Source of the DNA: Salipiger thiooxidans
GTDB lineage: Bacteria > Pseudomonadota > Alphaproteobacteria > Rhodobacterales > Rhodobacteraceae
Direction: 5' to 3'
DNA: 64,000 nucleotides
Assembly: GCF_900102075.1 (NCBI RefSeq)
Contig: NZ_FNAV01000016.1
Coordinates: forward strand, 1-64,000
Below are positions 18,604-26,133 of this stretch, one piece after another. The translations under genes were made by a program, and so were the position numbers. The notes below the pieces were generated by a model. That model made no database searches and had not been told where the DNA came from. It was given only the letters and a program-made list of their open reading frames with translations. How positions within the stretch are numbered: position 1 is the first letter of the stretch; every line of letters starts with the position of its first letter.

Positions 18604-19521
18604 ATGAGCGTCCAGATCGGCATTTCCCCTATCGCCTGGCAGAACGACGACCTGCCGGACCTAACCGCCAACTACACAATGGAGCAGGCGCTGAGTGAAG
18701 CGCGCCAGATCGGCTACACTGGCGCCGAACGCGGCCGCCGGATGCCCGCCGACACGACCGGGCTGAAACGCTTCCTCGGGTCCCACGACATGGCGCTCTG
18801 CGGCGGGTGGTGCTCGGGCAATCTTCTGGTCAATGACATCGAGACCGAGAAATCCGTGATTGCCGAACAAGTCGCACAGTTCGCGGCGCTGGGAGCGCCA
18901 TGCATTGTTTACGCCGAATGCTCTAACACCGTGCAGGGCGATCGGAGCACGCCGGTGAATGCCCGCCCGCGGCTAACACGCGACGAGCTCATGGCCTACG
19001 GTGCCAAGCTATCGGAGATTGCAAAATGGACGGCGGGCGAAGGCCTGCCGCTGGCCTACCACCACCACATGGGCGCGATTGTTGAACACCCGGACGAGAT
19101 CGACTGGCTGATGGAGGGCTCCAGCCCCGAGGTTACGCTCCTTTACGATACCGGCCACCTGGTCTTTGGCGGTGGCGATCCGCTTGCCACGCTCGATCGC
19201 TGGGGCGACAGGGTTCACCATGTGCACTACAAGGACGTGCGTGCGGATGTTGTGGCGCGGGCCCGGGACCAGGATTGGTCGTTCCTCGACGCTGTGATCG
19301 CCGGTGCCTTCTCCGTCCCAGGCGATGCCGAAGGCTCGATCGATTTCGCCGCAGTGACCGACCGTCTCGCGAAGATGGGTTACAGCGGCTGGATCGTGGT
19401 CGAAGCCGAACAGGACCCGGCCAAGGTCGCACCCTACGACGCATCCAAGCTGGGCTACGACACGATCCGGGGCCTCTGCGCGCGAGCGGGCCTTGAGGTC
19501 AAAGATCGCGTGTCGGCGTAG
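18604..19521 (+). CDS. iolE: Inosose dehydratase (2-keto-myo-inositol dehydratase)
   Basis: A 305-residue TIM-barrel enzyme of the xylose-isomerase-like superfamily. It begins IGISPIAWQNDDLPDL, the IolE hallmark, and has metal-binding residues in YHHHMGAIVE, LLYDTGHLVF, HHVHYKDVR and a late VVEAEQDP. It dehydrates 2-keto-myo-inositol to the trihydroxycyclohexane-dione that IolD hydrolyses. It lies about 100 bases after iolD and just before a small membrane protein gene and iolB. Transcription probably continues through from iolC, as no terminator is evident in the spacer. Confidence 0.93.
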   Translation: MSVQIGISPIAWQNDDLPDLTANYTMEQALSEARQIGYTGAERGRRMPADTTGLKRFLGSHDMALCGGWCSGNLLVNDIETEKSVIAEQVAQFAALGAPCIVYAECSNTVQGDRSTPVNARPRLTRDELMAYGAKLSEIAKWTAGEGLPLAYHHHMGAIVEHPDEIDWLMEGSSPEVTLLYDTGHLVFGGGDPLATLDRWGDRVHHVHYKDVRADVVARARDQDWSFLDAVIAGAFSVPGDAEGSIDFAAVTDRLAKMGYSGWIVVEAEQDPAKVAPYDASKLGYDTIRGLCARAGLEVKDRVSA

Positions 19522-19533
19522 CAGGGCTGAGCC

Positions 19534-19764
19534 GTGTTCGATCTGCAAAGTCCATGGCTCGCGCCGCTCTGGCGGCGCATCGCCATTACCGTCGTGGCAA
19601 TCGGGTGGGCGCTCGTGGAGCTGTCTTCCGGCGCACACTTCTGGGCGGCGCTGTTCGGCGCTGCGGGCCTATGGTGCGCCTACCAGTTCTTCGTGGTCTG
19701 GGACGCCGAGATCGTCGCCGCCCGCGCGGCCAAGCAAAACGAAACCGAGGACGACCAGAAATGA
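19534..19764 (+). CDS. Small two-helix membrane protein in inositol operon
   Basis: A 76-residue protein starting with GTG at 19534. It has two hydrophobic segments (about 15-32 and 36-54) and a charged C-terminal tail. I do not recognise a family. It is tightly packed between iolE (12 bases) and iolB (ATGA overlap at 19761-19764), so it is probably translated and coupled to iolB. A role in inositol uptake or membrane association is only a guess from context. Confidence 0.6.
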   Translation: MFDLQSPWLAPLWRRIAITVVAIGWALVELSSGAHFWAALFGAAGLWCAYQFFVVWDAEIVAARAAKQNETEDDQK

Positions 19765-20570
19765 CATCTCCCCTGCACCGCAAACCCTTCGGCACCCATG
19801 GAGAAGTGCACCGCATCACACCTGAGAGCGCCGGCTGGCGCTATGTCGGCTTCGCCCTGCACCGGCTGCGCGCCGGCGACCGGGTGGCCGAGACCACCGG
19901 CGACCGCGAGGTCATTCTGGTGATGGTCGAGGGCAAGGCGGCGCTCACCGGCGCCGGCAACGACTGGGGCGTGCTCGGCGAGCGCATGAATGTCTTCGAA
20001 AAGATCCCGCCGCACTGCCTCTACCTGCCGAACGGTAGCGACTGGGAGGCGGTGGCCGAGACCGACTGCACCATCGCGGTGTGCTCGGCGCCGGGCCAGG
20101 GCGGCCACGTAGCCCGCCGGATCGGCCCGGACGGCATTACCCTGACCGAGCGCGGGAAAGGCACCAACACCCGCCACATCAACAATATCGCCATGGAGCA
20201 CGAGGACTATTGCGACAGCCTCCTCGTGACCGAGGTGTTCACGCCGGCTGGCCATTGGTCGTCTTACCCCTCGCACCGCCACGACGAGGACGACTTCCCG
20301 CGCATCACTTACCTCGAGGAGACCTACTATCACCGCCTGAACCCCGCCTCGGGCTTCGGTATCCAGAGGGTCTATACCGACGACGGAGCGCTCGACGATA
20401 CGATGGCGGTTGTTGACGGCGACGTGGTGCTGGTGCCGCGCGGACACCACCCCTGCGGCGCGCCCTACGGGTTCGAGATGTATTACCTCAATGTCATGGC
20501 CGGCCCGCTCCGTAAATGGCGCTTCGTGCCCGCGCCGGAGGTCGAGTGGATCATGGAGCGTGATAGCTGA
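19761..20570 (+). CDS. iolB: 5-deoxy-glucuronate isomerase
   Basis: A 269-residue bicupin enzyme of the KduI/IolB family. It has the family stretch YVGFALHRLRAGD near the N terminus and a second cupin with metal-ligand histidines in WSSYPSHRHDEDDFPR, plus a C-terminal YYLNVMAGP motif. It converts 5-deoxy-D-glucuronate to 5-dehydro-2-deoxy-D-gluconate, the substrate of the IolC kinase domain. The ATG at 19761 overlaps the previous stop. It is the last gene of the plus-strand inositol unit. Confidence 0.95.
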   Translation: MTSPLHRKPFGTHGEVHRITPESAGWRYVGFALHRLRAGDRVAETTGDREVILVMVEGKAALTGAGNDWGVLGERMNVFEKIPPHCLYLPNGSDWEAVAETDCTIAVCSAPGQGGHVARRIGPDGITLTERGKGTNTRHINNIAMEHEDYCDSLLVTEVFTPAGHWSSYPSHRHDEDDFPRITYLEETYYHRLNPASGFGIQRVYTDDGALDDTMAVVDGDVVLVPRGHHPCGAPYGFEMYYLNVMAGPLRKWRFVPAPEVEWIMERDS

Positions 20571-20899
20571 ATGCTCGCGGTGTCGTGTCAGCAGGCTGCC
20601 AAGCTAATTGGACTTGGCAATTCCATCCGCGACATAGACTTATATGAGTTCTAAACGTCGGCTGTTGGAAGAACCCTGAGTCCCGCGTTTGTTTGCAGCG
20701 AATGACGGCATTTCGCCCGGACGGTCCGCCGCGTAGCGACCGGCCCCGAGTTGTCGTGCGCCGACGCGTTCGACGCTGCGCCGCAGCGACATCAGAACGG
20801 ACATTGACGCAAGTTTTTACGTGTTCGAAGGCCGCGCGGCAGCAACGCGGACTTCCATGACATTCCACATATTTGAGAGAAAGACCGTTTTTGCAAAAG
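20571..20899. other. Intergenic region between convergent genes
   Basis: About 330 bases between the ends of iolB and the EEP-family gene. I see no coding frame. A short CGGACATTGACGCAAG segment near 20799 weakly resembles the reverse complement of the repeat region near 2350. No clear hairpin-plus-T-run terminator is visible. Confidence 0.35.
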
Positions 20900-21700
20900 C
20901 TACACTTCGAGGATGATCGGACAGTGGTCCGAGACTTCGGGGTCGTAGATGACTTCAAAACCCGTCACGGCATCTTGAGTGTTGATCAGCATGTAGTCGG
21001 CGAAGCGCCCCGGCTTTCGGTAGTGTGAGTTGCGGGTGCCCGAGAACCCGAGGGTCGTCACGAGTTCGGTCATTCCGGCATCGGCAAGGATCGAGAGCGT
21101 CTCGCTGTCCGGCTCGACGTTGAAGTCGCCGCAGATCACAATCAAGTCGCCGGGCTCCGACAGTTGGCTCGAGAGATCGCGCAGCCGATGAGCTTGTTCA
21201 ACACGCTCGGGCGTGTCCATCTTTCCAGCCAAGTCTCGCAGCCCGTGCATGTGCGTGACGCTCAAGGCGCGGTCCGCGTCGTAGTCCCACACGCGCACCC
21301 CATGGGCGCTTCGAGAGCGCGGGTGATCGCCGAAGCGGAGGGGAGAGTAATCCTTGTGAACGAAGCCCTGGACCTGTCCGATGATCGGGAAAGAGCGATG
21401 AACGAAGGTCGCCAAACCCCACTGCGATGGGATCGACACGTCGCCGTCCCAGAGGACGCCTTGCGCCGCAGGACAGAAGATAGCAGCGTGGTCCGGCAGC
21501 GCCGATGCGACGTCGCGAAACAGGTTCGAGCGTTGGGGCAGGACGTGATCGCCGTCGCGATAGGTTAGCCAGTCCTTTTCGGACGAAGGCCTGTGGATGA
21601 CCTCCTGAAGGCACAGGATATCGGGCGCGGTCGCGGTCAGATAGGGCAGCATCACTTCGTGGAGCTTGCCTCCCCAACCGTTCAAACACATGATTTTCAT
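20900..21700 (-). CDS. Endonuclease/exonuclease/phosphatase (EEP) family protein
   Basis: A 266-residue EEP-fold hydrolase beginning MKIMCLNGWGG. It has the metal-ligand Glu in DILCLQEVIH, the catalytic VICGDFNVEPDSET motif and the C-terminal SDHCPIILEV, all family catalytic signatures. EEP proteins cleave phosphodiester or phosphomonoester bonds in nucleic acids, lipids or inositol phosphates, and the substrate is not clear. The ATG at 21700 has an AAGGAGG ribosome binding site. The frame extends upstream to 21925, but that part lies in repeat-bearing intergenic DNA. It is convergent with the inositol operon and not obviously part of it. Confidence 0.88.
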   Translation of the reverse strand: MKIMCLNGWGGKLHEVMLPYLTATAPDILCLQEVIHRPSSEKDWLTYRDGDHVLPQRSNLFRDVASALPDHAAIFCPAAQGVLWDGDVSIPSQWGLATFVHRSFPIIGQVQGFVHKDYSPLRFGDHPRSRSAHGVRVWDYDADRALSVTHMHGLRDLAGKMDTPERVEQAHRLRDLSSQLSEPGDLIVICGDFNVEPDSETLSILADAGMTELVTTLGFSGTRNSHYRKPGRFADYMLINTQDAVTGFEVIYDPEVSDHCPIILEV

Positions 21701-22123
21701 GGCCGATCGCCCTCCTTGATGCTGACATTGGTTAAGATGGCAGCGAGGTGCAAGTCGGGCTTTGCGCAGACCTGCGGGGCGTCGTCCCGGTTCCACTTTT
21801 GTTAGGAGCGGCAATGTCGGCTCCCGCGTTGGCGAGGATCGAATTCGCTCATGCGGCGAAGGTCCGGAGTCCGCCCTTCGTGTCGATGCCAGGCTCGCAT
21901 GGTGGCTCAGAGGGGCTGGGACCATTCATACGGCGTTTGATGCTCGAATTGACTGTACCTGACCGAAGCTTTGTTGAGCCTCACACAATAATCGCTCCCA
22001 ATGTAGCAGAGCCGCACAAGGTCGGTTGCCTGTGTCTATTTGAAAATGAGTTAAGTCGCCAAACAGAGCGAACCGCGGCTCGGGGCAACCGCACCACGCT
22101 TGGAGCGTGCAGAGTGAAGTCCC
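21701..22123. other. Intergenic region with repeat-like segment and hairpin
   Basis: No gene is supported. Around 21745-21900 the sequence resembles the dispersed repeat (a GCGGCGAAGGTCCG segment near 21855 matches one near 303). At 22095-22109 there is a perfect inverted repeat CACGCT-TGG-AGCGTG, just past the 3' end of the minus-strand island genes. It lacks a T-run, so it is at best a weak terminator. This region may contain the left edge of the small island. Confidence 0.4.
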
Positions 22124-22345
22124 CTAGCTGTTCTCCGCCCACTGTTCATCCATGAAAGCTTTTAATTCCGCTTCACTAAGTGTCGCCTCAGTGGTTATCG
22201 CTCGCGCACATTCCTGCACTGATGCAATGCGCCCCATCAGGTTGTCTGGCTGGCTGTCTGACTGGTCATCGGTTTGTGTCGGCTTCGGCACTTGTTTCAC
22301 CGCCTTCATGATCCGGCGACGCTGCTCTGGTGTGCGGGTTTCCAT
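22124..22345 (-). CDS. Small hypothetical island protein
   Basis: A 73-residue acidic, glutamine-rich protein starting METRTPEQRR at 22345. An upstream in-frame ATG at 22468 would overlap the neighbouring gene. I do not recognise a family. It is the last of three closely packed minus-strand genes (XRE regulator, two-helix membrane protein, this gene) in the AT-richer island next to tRNA-Phe, and probably belongs to that unit. Confidence 0.5.
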   Translation of the reverse strand: METRTPEQRRRIMKAVKQVPKPTQTDDQSDSQPDNLMGRIASVQECARAITTEATLSEAELKAFMDEQWAENS

Positions 22346-22356
22346 CGCCGCTTGCG

Positions 22357-22644
22357 CTAAGCGTCTAGCAGGCGTGAGAAGGCCCACGCCGCTAGCATCG
22401 CTCCAAAGGATATCGGAACCAGGAAAATGGTGGCTCCCAATAGGGAAATCTGTATCGTCCCGACCCAACTAAGCCGGGTCACATCTACATCGAAGATTTG
22501 GAGATGTAGAAAGCCGGCGAGGTAAAAAGCGCAGACCGTGAATGTCGCTGTTGCTGTCTTTTGAAGTGCGGCATGATGGCGCCGCCTCACTCGCTCCAAC
22601 GTTGCCATGCGCGTTTGCTGCCATTTTTTGCTCGGCCTTTCCAT
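22357..22644 (-). CDS. Small two-helix membrane protein of the island
   Basis: A 95-residue protein with a basic N terminus (1-30) and two membrane segments (about 31-50 and 64-87). No family is recognised. It starts 4 bases after the XRE regulator's stop and ends 11 bases before the next small gene, so it is probably co-transcribed with the regulator. Small membrane proteins next to a repressor are common in prophage-derived or integrative islands; any immunity, holin-like or regulatory role would be speculation. Confidence 0.6.
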   Translation of the reverse strand: MERPSKKWQQTRMATLERVRRRHHAALQKTATATFTVCAFYLAGFLHLQIFDVDVTRLSWVGTIQISLLGATIFLVPISFGAMLAAWAFSRLLDA

Positions 22645-22648
22645 CGTG

Positions 22649-23071
22649 CTACTCCCTCAACAATTCAATCCATGTGTGGACGGCGTCCATTTCGATCTCT
22701 TTTCCGTCGAGGAGCGACCGATACCAGCGCGCAACGATGGCCCCGCGTTTTTCGCTTTTGATCCGGATGCCCTGTTCCGTAAGGAACAGGTCCAGCGAGG
22801 TTTCAAACTCTTCGAGAGCGTCAATGTCATGTTCGACGCGGGCCGCTTTGGTGCCGAGGAGTATCCAGTTCACATCCGATCCGAATTTTTCATGGATCTT
22901 GACCAGGGCCTCGATCGGCAGTCCACGTTCGCCCTTTTCATAGCTGTGGTATGCCCGCAGAGAGACGCCGATTTCCTTGGCTAGGTCCGTTTGCGAAAGC
23001 CCGAGGTCACTGCGTGTGATCGCGAGCCTGGCTCCGACCCCAACAAACAAATCAGATGTTTCTCGCGCCAT
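22649..23071 (-). CDS. XRE family (Cro/CI-type) transcriptional regulator
   Basis: A 140-residue repressor-like protein with an N-terminal helix-turn-helix (about 14-65; LGLSQTDLAKEIGVSLRAYH and GERGLPIEALVKI) and a C-terminal helical region of about 70 residues, probably for dimerisation. I chose the ATG at 23071 (MARETSD); the frame runs 19 residues further upstream through the divergent promoter. It faces two small excisionase-like genes and an integrase, the typical position of an island repressor. A 20-base imperfect palindrome at 23092-23111 is its likely operator. Confidence 0.85.
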   Translation of the reverse strand: MARETSDLFVGVGARLAITRSDLGLSQTDLAKEIGVSLRAYHSYEKGERGLPIEALVKIHEKFGSDVNWILLGTKAARVEHDIDALEEFETSLDLFLTEQGIRIKSEKRGAIVARWYRSLLDGKEIEMDAVHTWIELLRE

Positions 23072-23091
23072 AAAGCAGTTTCCGATTGACG

Positions 23092-23111
23092 TTTGCGCTA
23101 TATCTAGCAAA
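23092..23111. promoter_or_regulatory. Candidate operator between XRE regulator and excisionase-like genes
   Basis: TTTGCGCTATATCTAGCAAA is an imperfect palindrome (outer arms TTTGC/GCAAA, inner arms GCTA/TAGC). It is centred in the 70-base divergent spacer between the XRE gene and the plus-strand island genes. Its position suits a repressor controlling both directions. Supported by symmetry and position only. Confidence 0.45.
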
Positions 23112-23141
23112 TATGCACAAAATGACACATTTACACTTCTT

Positions 23142-23435
23142 ATGGCATCAGAACATGCCAGTTTGTGCGAAGCAAGAGATTACCTTCAACTACATGCCGA
23201 GGAGGCGACTTTGGAACAAGAGCGTTTGCTTTCACCCAAGCAGCTTGGCGAGATCGTCGGGCTAAGCCCTGCGCAAATTCGCGCACTTATGAACGCTGGG
23301 AAGTTGGAGTTCGTTGAGGTGTCTTCGAAGACGAAGCTCTTGACCATGAGCGGTTGGGAGCGGTTCCGGCGTAGAGCGACCAAAGTCAAAGTGCCTGAGC
23401 CTGACTGTTCGGGCGCGGCTTCTGATGCGGATTGA
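23142..23435 (+). CDS. Small helix-turn-helix (excisionase-like) protein
   Basis: A 97-residue protein with a MerR/excisionase-type helix-turn-helix in its middle (LSPKQLGEIVGLSPAQIRAL, about 35-54), followed by a wing-like strand and a C-terminal basic stretch RFRRRATKVK. I chose the ATG at 23142, downstream of the palindromic operator; the frame open upstream overlaps the divergent promoter. It lies 15 bases before another small HTH gene and likely serves in island excision or regulation with the integrase. Confidence 0.65.
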   Translation: MASEHASLCEARDYLQLHAEEATLEQERLLSPKQLGEIVGLSPAQIRALMNAGKLEFVEVSSKTKLLTMSGWERFRRRATKVKVPEPDCSGAASDAD

Positions 23436-23450
23436 CGGGGTATACACGAA

Positions 23451-23687
23451 ATGGCCACGACCAATCTCAACATCAGCGTGATAGACAAGCGTATGCTTCG
23501 TCAATCTGAGGCAGCGATTTATGCGGGGTTGCCTGTCAAGCACTTCAAGGCAACTTGTCCGGTGCGTCCGGTGGAGCTCAAACAAGGAACGCTCCTCTAT
23601 GATCGAAGGGACATCGACCAATGGATCGACCAAGTCAAATCCGGTACTGAAGCTGATACGCACGAAAAAATCTTAGGGCGCCTGTAA
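23451..23687 (+). CDS. AlpA/excisionase-like DNA-binding protein
   Basis: A 78-residue protein with an N-terminal helix-turn-helix of excisionase type (DKRMLRQSEAAIYAGLPVKH) and a C-terminal YDRRDIDQWIDQ segment, which is typical of Rhodobacteraceae island proteins encoded next to integrases. Its TAA overlaps the integrase ATG by one base, which points to translational coupling and a role as directionality factor. Confidence 0.75.
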   Translation: MATTNLNISVIDKRMLRQSEAAIYAGLPVKHFKATCPVRPVELKQGTLLYDRRDIDQWIDQVKSGTEADTHEKILGRL

Positions 23688-24799
23688 TGACGGTTGTCCG
23701 TGTTCGGGGGTTCAAGATTTTCCGGGATCGTCATGGGCAGATGCGCTGTTATCATCGAGAAACCGGGCGCAAAGTCGATCTGCGGAAGGCCCCATTGGGG
23801 TCCGCCGAATTTTTCGGAGAATGCGCCCGAATTGCAGCTCATGCAGAAGCTTTAAGAGAGAAGGCACCGCAGCCCGGAACGCTGGATGCACTCATGACCT
23901 CCTACTTTGCAGAAGATCACTTCCTGAGATTGTCGGACGCAAGCAAGCGAGAGTATCGGATGTGTGCCGATGTGCTCGAGCCCATCAGGGATACCCCGGT
24001 GTCAGCCATAGACACACCGTTGCTTGCCGCCATCCACGATAAGCTCGCGAAAAAGCATAGTTGGGACAAGGCGAACCGCGTGCGCAACTTCCTCATCCAG
24101 GTGTTCAAATTTTGCATCCCAAAGGGATTGATATCGAAGAATTTCGCCGAAGACGTTATCAAGAAGCCCCGACCAAAGGACGCTCCAGAGGCATATAGGA
24201 CATGGGCATTCGAAGAGGTGCAAACCGTCCTCGATGCAGCGTCGCCTCAGCTAAGAGCCGCTTTGGCTACGATCTTTTGCACCGGGCAGGATCCGACCGA
24301 TGCCTTGGAGTTTCGCAAAGATCAGGTGGACGATGGCGTGATTTGGAAAGGCCGCAATAAAACCAATGTCGGTGCGGCAATCCCGATCAGCAACGTCCTC
24401 ATATCAGAACTGGCGAGGGTGCCTGCGCATGATGCGCCCACACTTCTCGCCAGCTCGAAAGGTACGCCTTGGACCTACGATGGTTTCGCCAGCGCTTGGC
24501 AGCGGCTTCGTACAAAGCTCGAACAGGATGGAAGGGCCGCGCCAGGCCTAACTCCGAAGGGGCTGCGGCACACGATGGCGACATGGCTTAGGGAGGCAGG
24601 GCAGGACGAACGTGAAATTTCTGATCTGCTGGCTCAGGACTCGAAGGTCATGGGGCTGCATTATTCCAAGAATGCCGCGTTGGCCCGCAAGAACCGGAAG
24701 ACAATGCAGGTCTGGGAAGAGGAGTACGAACGACGCGCCATGAAGGCGAAAGTGTCAAACCCGCAGAAGAAACTGGCAAACCCTGACGAGCGGAACTAA
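23687..24799 (+). CDS. Tyrosine-type site-specific recombinase/integrase
   Basis: A 370-residue integrase with an N-terminal arm (1-60), SAM-like core-binding domain (about 63-155) and C-terminal catalytic domain (about 170-345). Visible catalytic residues are Arg294 and His295 in GLRHTMATWL and the nucleophile Tyr326 in GLHYSKNA. The first catalytic arginine, usually in a TGxR motif, is replaced by Asp202 (CTGQDPTDAL). The HxxR histidine position is Lys291. I recall related alphaproteobacterial recombinases with a TGLDP-type motif, so this may be subfamily character rather than decay. It lies next to the tRNA-Phe 3' end, consistent with integration there. Confidence 0.88.
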   Translation: MTVVRVRGFKIFRDRHGQMRCYHRETGRKVDLRKAPLGSAEFFGECARIAAHAEALREKAPQPGTLDALMTSYFAEDHFLRLSDASKREYRMCADVLEPIRDTPVSAIDTPLLAAIHDKLAKKHSWDKANRVRNFLIQVFKFCIPKGLISKNFAEDVIKKPRPKDAPEAYRTWAFEEVQTVLDAASPQLRAALATIFCTGQDPTDALEFRKDQVDDGVIWKGRNKTNVGAAIPISNVLISELARVPAHDAPTLLASSKGTPWTYDGFASAWQRLRTKLEQDGRAAPGLTPKGLRHTMATWLREAGQDEREISDLLAQDSKVMGLHYSKNAALARKNRKTMQVWEEEYERRAMKAKVSNPQKKLANPDERN

Positions 24800-24838
24800 T
24801 CGCATGACCAAAAGCAGCTTATTTTTCAGGTATTTAAA

Positions 24839-24913
24839 TGGTGCCCGGGGGCGGAATCGAACCACCGACACGAGGATTTTCAATCCACTGCTCTACCCCT
24901 GAGCTACCCGGGC
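24839..24913 (-). tRNA. tRNA-Phe (GAA)
   Basis: On the minus strand the sequence folds as a complete cloverleaf: acceptor GCCCGGG pairs with CCCGGGC, D arm AGCTCAGGGGTAGAGC, anticodon loop TTGAAAA (anticodon GAA), and T arm GGTTCGATTCC. The CCA end is encoded at 24839-24841. Its 3' end faces the integrase gene, making it the probable attachment site of the small island to the left. Confidence 0.95.
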
Positions 24914-25062
24914 ACTGGGTGAAGGGCGCCGCCCTTCGGGTGGAGGGGAGATAGCCGAGGGCACGGGGAGTGTCCAGAGCCTTTTCGCGGAAAAAATCGC
25001 CTCCGCGCAGGAAAATGCGATGGCGCTTTTCTCGGGCTGAAAGCCGCGCTAGACCTGCCGGT

Positions 25063-26133
25063 ATGGTCCGCTCCTTCCATGCCCTTCCCGAGATCCTGAA
25101 CCACGGATTCGACACCGTCATCGATGTCCGCAGTCCCGCCGAATTTGCCGAGGACCGCGTGCCGGGGGCGATCAACCTCCCCGTGCTCGACAACGAGGAA
25201 CGGGCGCGGGTCGGCACCATCTACAAGCAGCAGTCGCCCTTTCTCGCGCGCAAGATCGGGGCCGCGCTGGTGTTCCGCAACGCCGCCGCCCACATCGAGG
25301 GGCCGCTCGCCCATCACGAGGGCGGCTGGCGGCCGTTGGTCTACTGCTGGCGCGGCGGGCAGCGCTCGGGTTCGTTTGCCTGGATGCTGCAGCAGATCGG
25401 CTGGCGGGCCGAGGCGGTCGAGGGCGGCTACCGCACCTTCCGCAGGCTGGTCACCAAGGCACTCTACGAGGAGCCGCTGCCGCACCGTCTGATCCAGCTC
25501 GGCGGCTACACCGGCACCGCGAAGACCGAGCTTCTGCCGCTCCTGAAGGCGCGCGGGCTGCAGGTGATCGACCTCGAGGGGCTCGCCCGGCACCGCGGCT
25601 CGCTGCTCGGCGACATGCCCGGCGGGCAGCCCAGCCAGAAATGGTTCGAGACGTGCCTCGCGCAGGAGCTCAGCACGCTCGATCCGCAGCGCCCGGTGAT
25701 CGTCGAGGCCGAGAGCAGCAAGGTCGGGCAGATCATCCTGCCGCCCTCGCTCTGGGAGGCGATGAAGGCCGCGCCCTGGATCGAGGTCAGTGCTCCGGTG
25801 TCGGCGCGGGCGGTCTATCTCGACGCGGCCTATGACGACATCCTCTCCGACGGGCCGCGGCTGAAGGCGCAGCTCGAGCCGCTGCGCTATCACCGCGGAC
25901 ACGCGATGGTCGACCGCTGGGGGGCTTTGATCGACGCGGGCGAGCGGCTGGAGCTCTGCCGGTCGCTGGCGGAGGACCACTACGACCCGGCCTACGAGAA
26001 GTCCATGTCCGCGGTGTCGCCCGTGGTGCAGCAGCGTTTCGAGACCGGGACGCTCGATCCCGTGGGGCTCGGGGCATTGGCGGACCGCATCGCGGAGGCG
26101 TTGCAGAAGGCGGGTCAGACCAGCGAGATGTGA
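25063..26133 (+). CDS. mnmH: tRNA 2-selenouridine synthase
   Basis: A 356-residue enzyme that converts 2-thiouridine to 2-selenouridine at the tRNA wobble position using selenophosphate. The N-terminal rhodanese domain (1-125) has DVRSPAEF and the catalytic Cys95 in YCWRGGQRSGS. The C-terminal P-loop domain has GGYTGTAKTE (about 147-156). The ATG at 25063 gives the family N terminus; the frame upstream crosses the spacer after tRNA-Phe. Its last 19 bases overlap the 3' end of the convergent selD gene, which supplies selenophosphate. Confidence 0.93.
   Translation: MVRSFHALPEILNHGFDTVIDVRSPAEFAEDRVPGAINLPVLDNEERARVGTIYKQQSPFLARKIGAALVFRNAAAHIEGPLAHHEGGWRPLVYCWRGGQRSGSFAWMLQQIGWRAEAVEGGYRTFRRLVTKALYEEPLPHRLIQLGGYTGTAKTELLPLLKARGLQVIDLEGLARHRGSLLGDMPGGQPSQKWFETCLAQELSTLDPQRPVIVEAESSKVGQIILPPSLWEAMKAAPWIEVSAPVSARAVYLDAAYDDILSDGPRLKAQLEPLRYHRGHAMVDRWGALIDAGERLELCRSLAEDHYDPAYEKSMSAVSPVVQQRFETGTLDPVGLGALADRIAEALQKAGQTSEM

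Larger units (their letters stand above)
22124..24839 (+). mobile_element. Putative small integrative element adjacent to tRNA-Phe
   Basis: Genes between about 22.1 and 24.8 kb (XRE repressor, two small HTH proteins, tyrosine recombinase and two small unknowns) are AT-richer than their surroundings. They end 39 bases from the encoded CCA of tRNA-Phe, a classical attachment site. The left boundary is not resolved: by eye I found no direct repeat of the tRNA 3' end in the window to the left. The unit could be a small satellite-like element or a remnant of a larger one. Confidence 0.45.

Noticed and set aside
21701-21925. N-terminal extension of the EEP-family hydrolase
   Set aside because: The extra 75 residues lie in repeat-like intergenic DNA, and the internal ATG at 21700 has a strong AAGGAGG site and the family N terminus.
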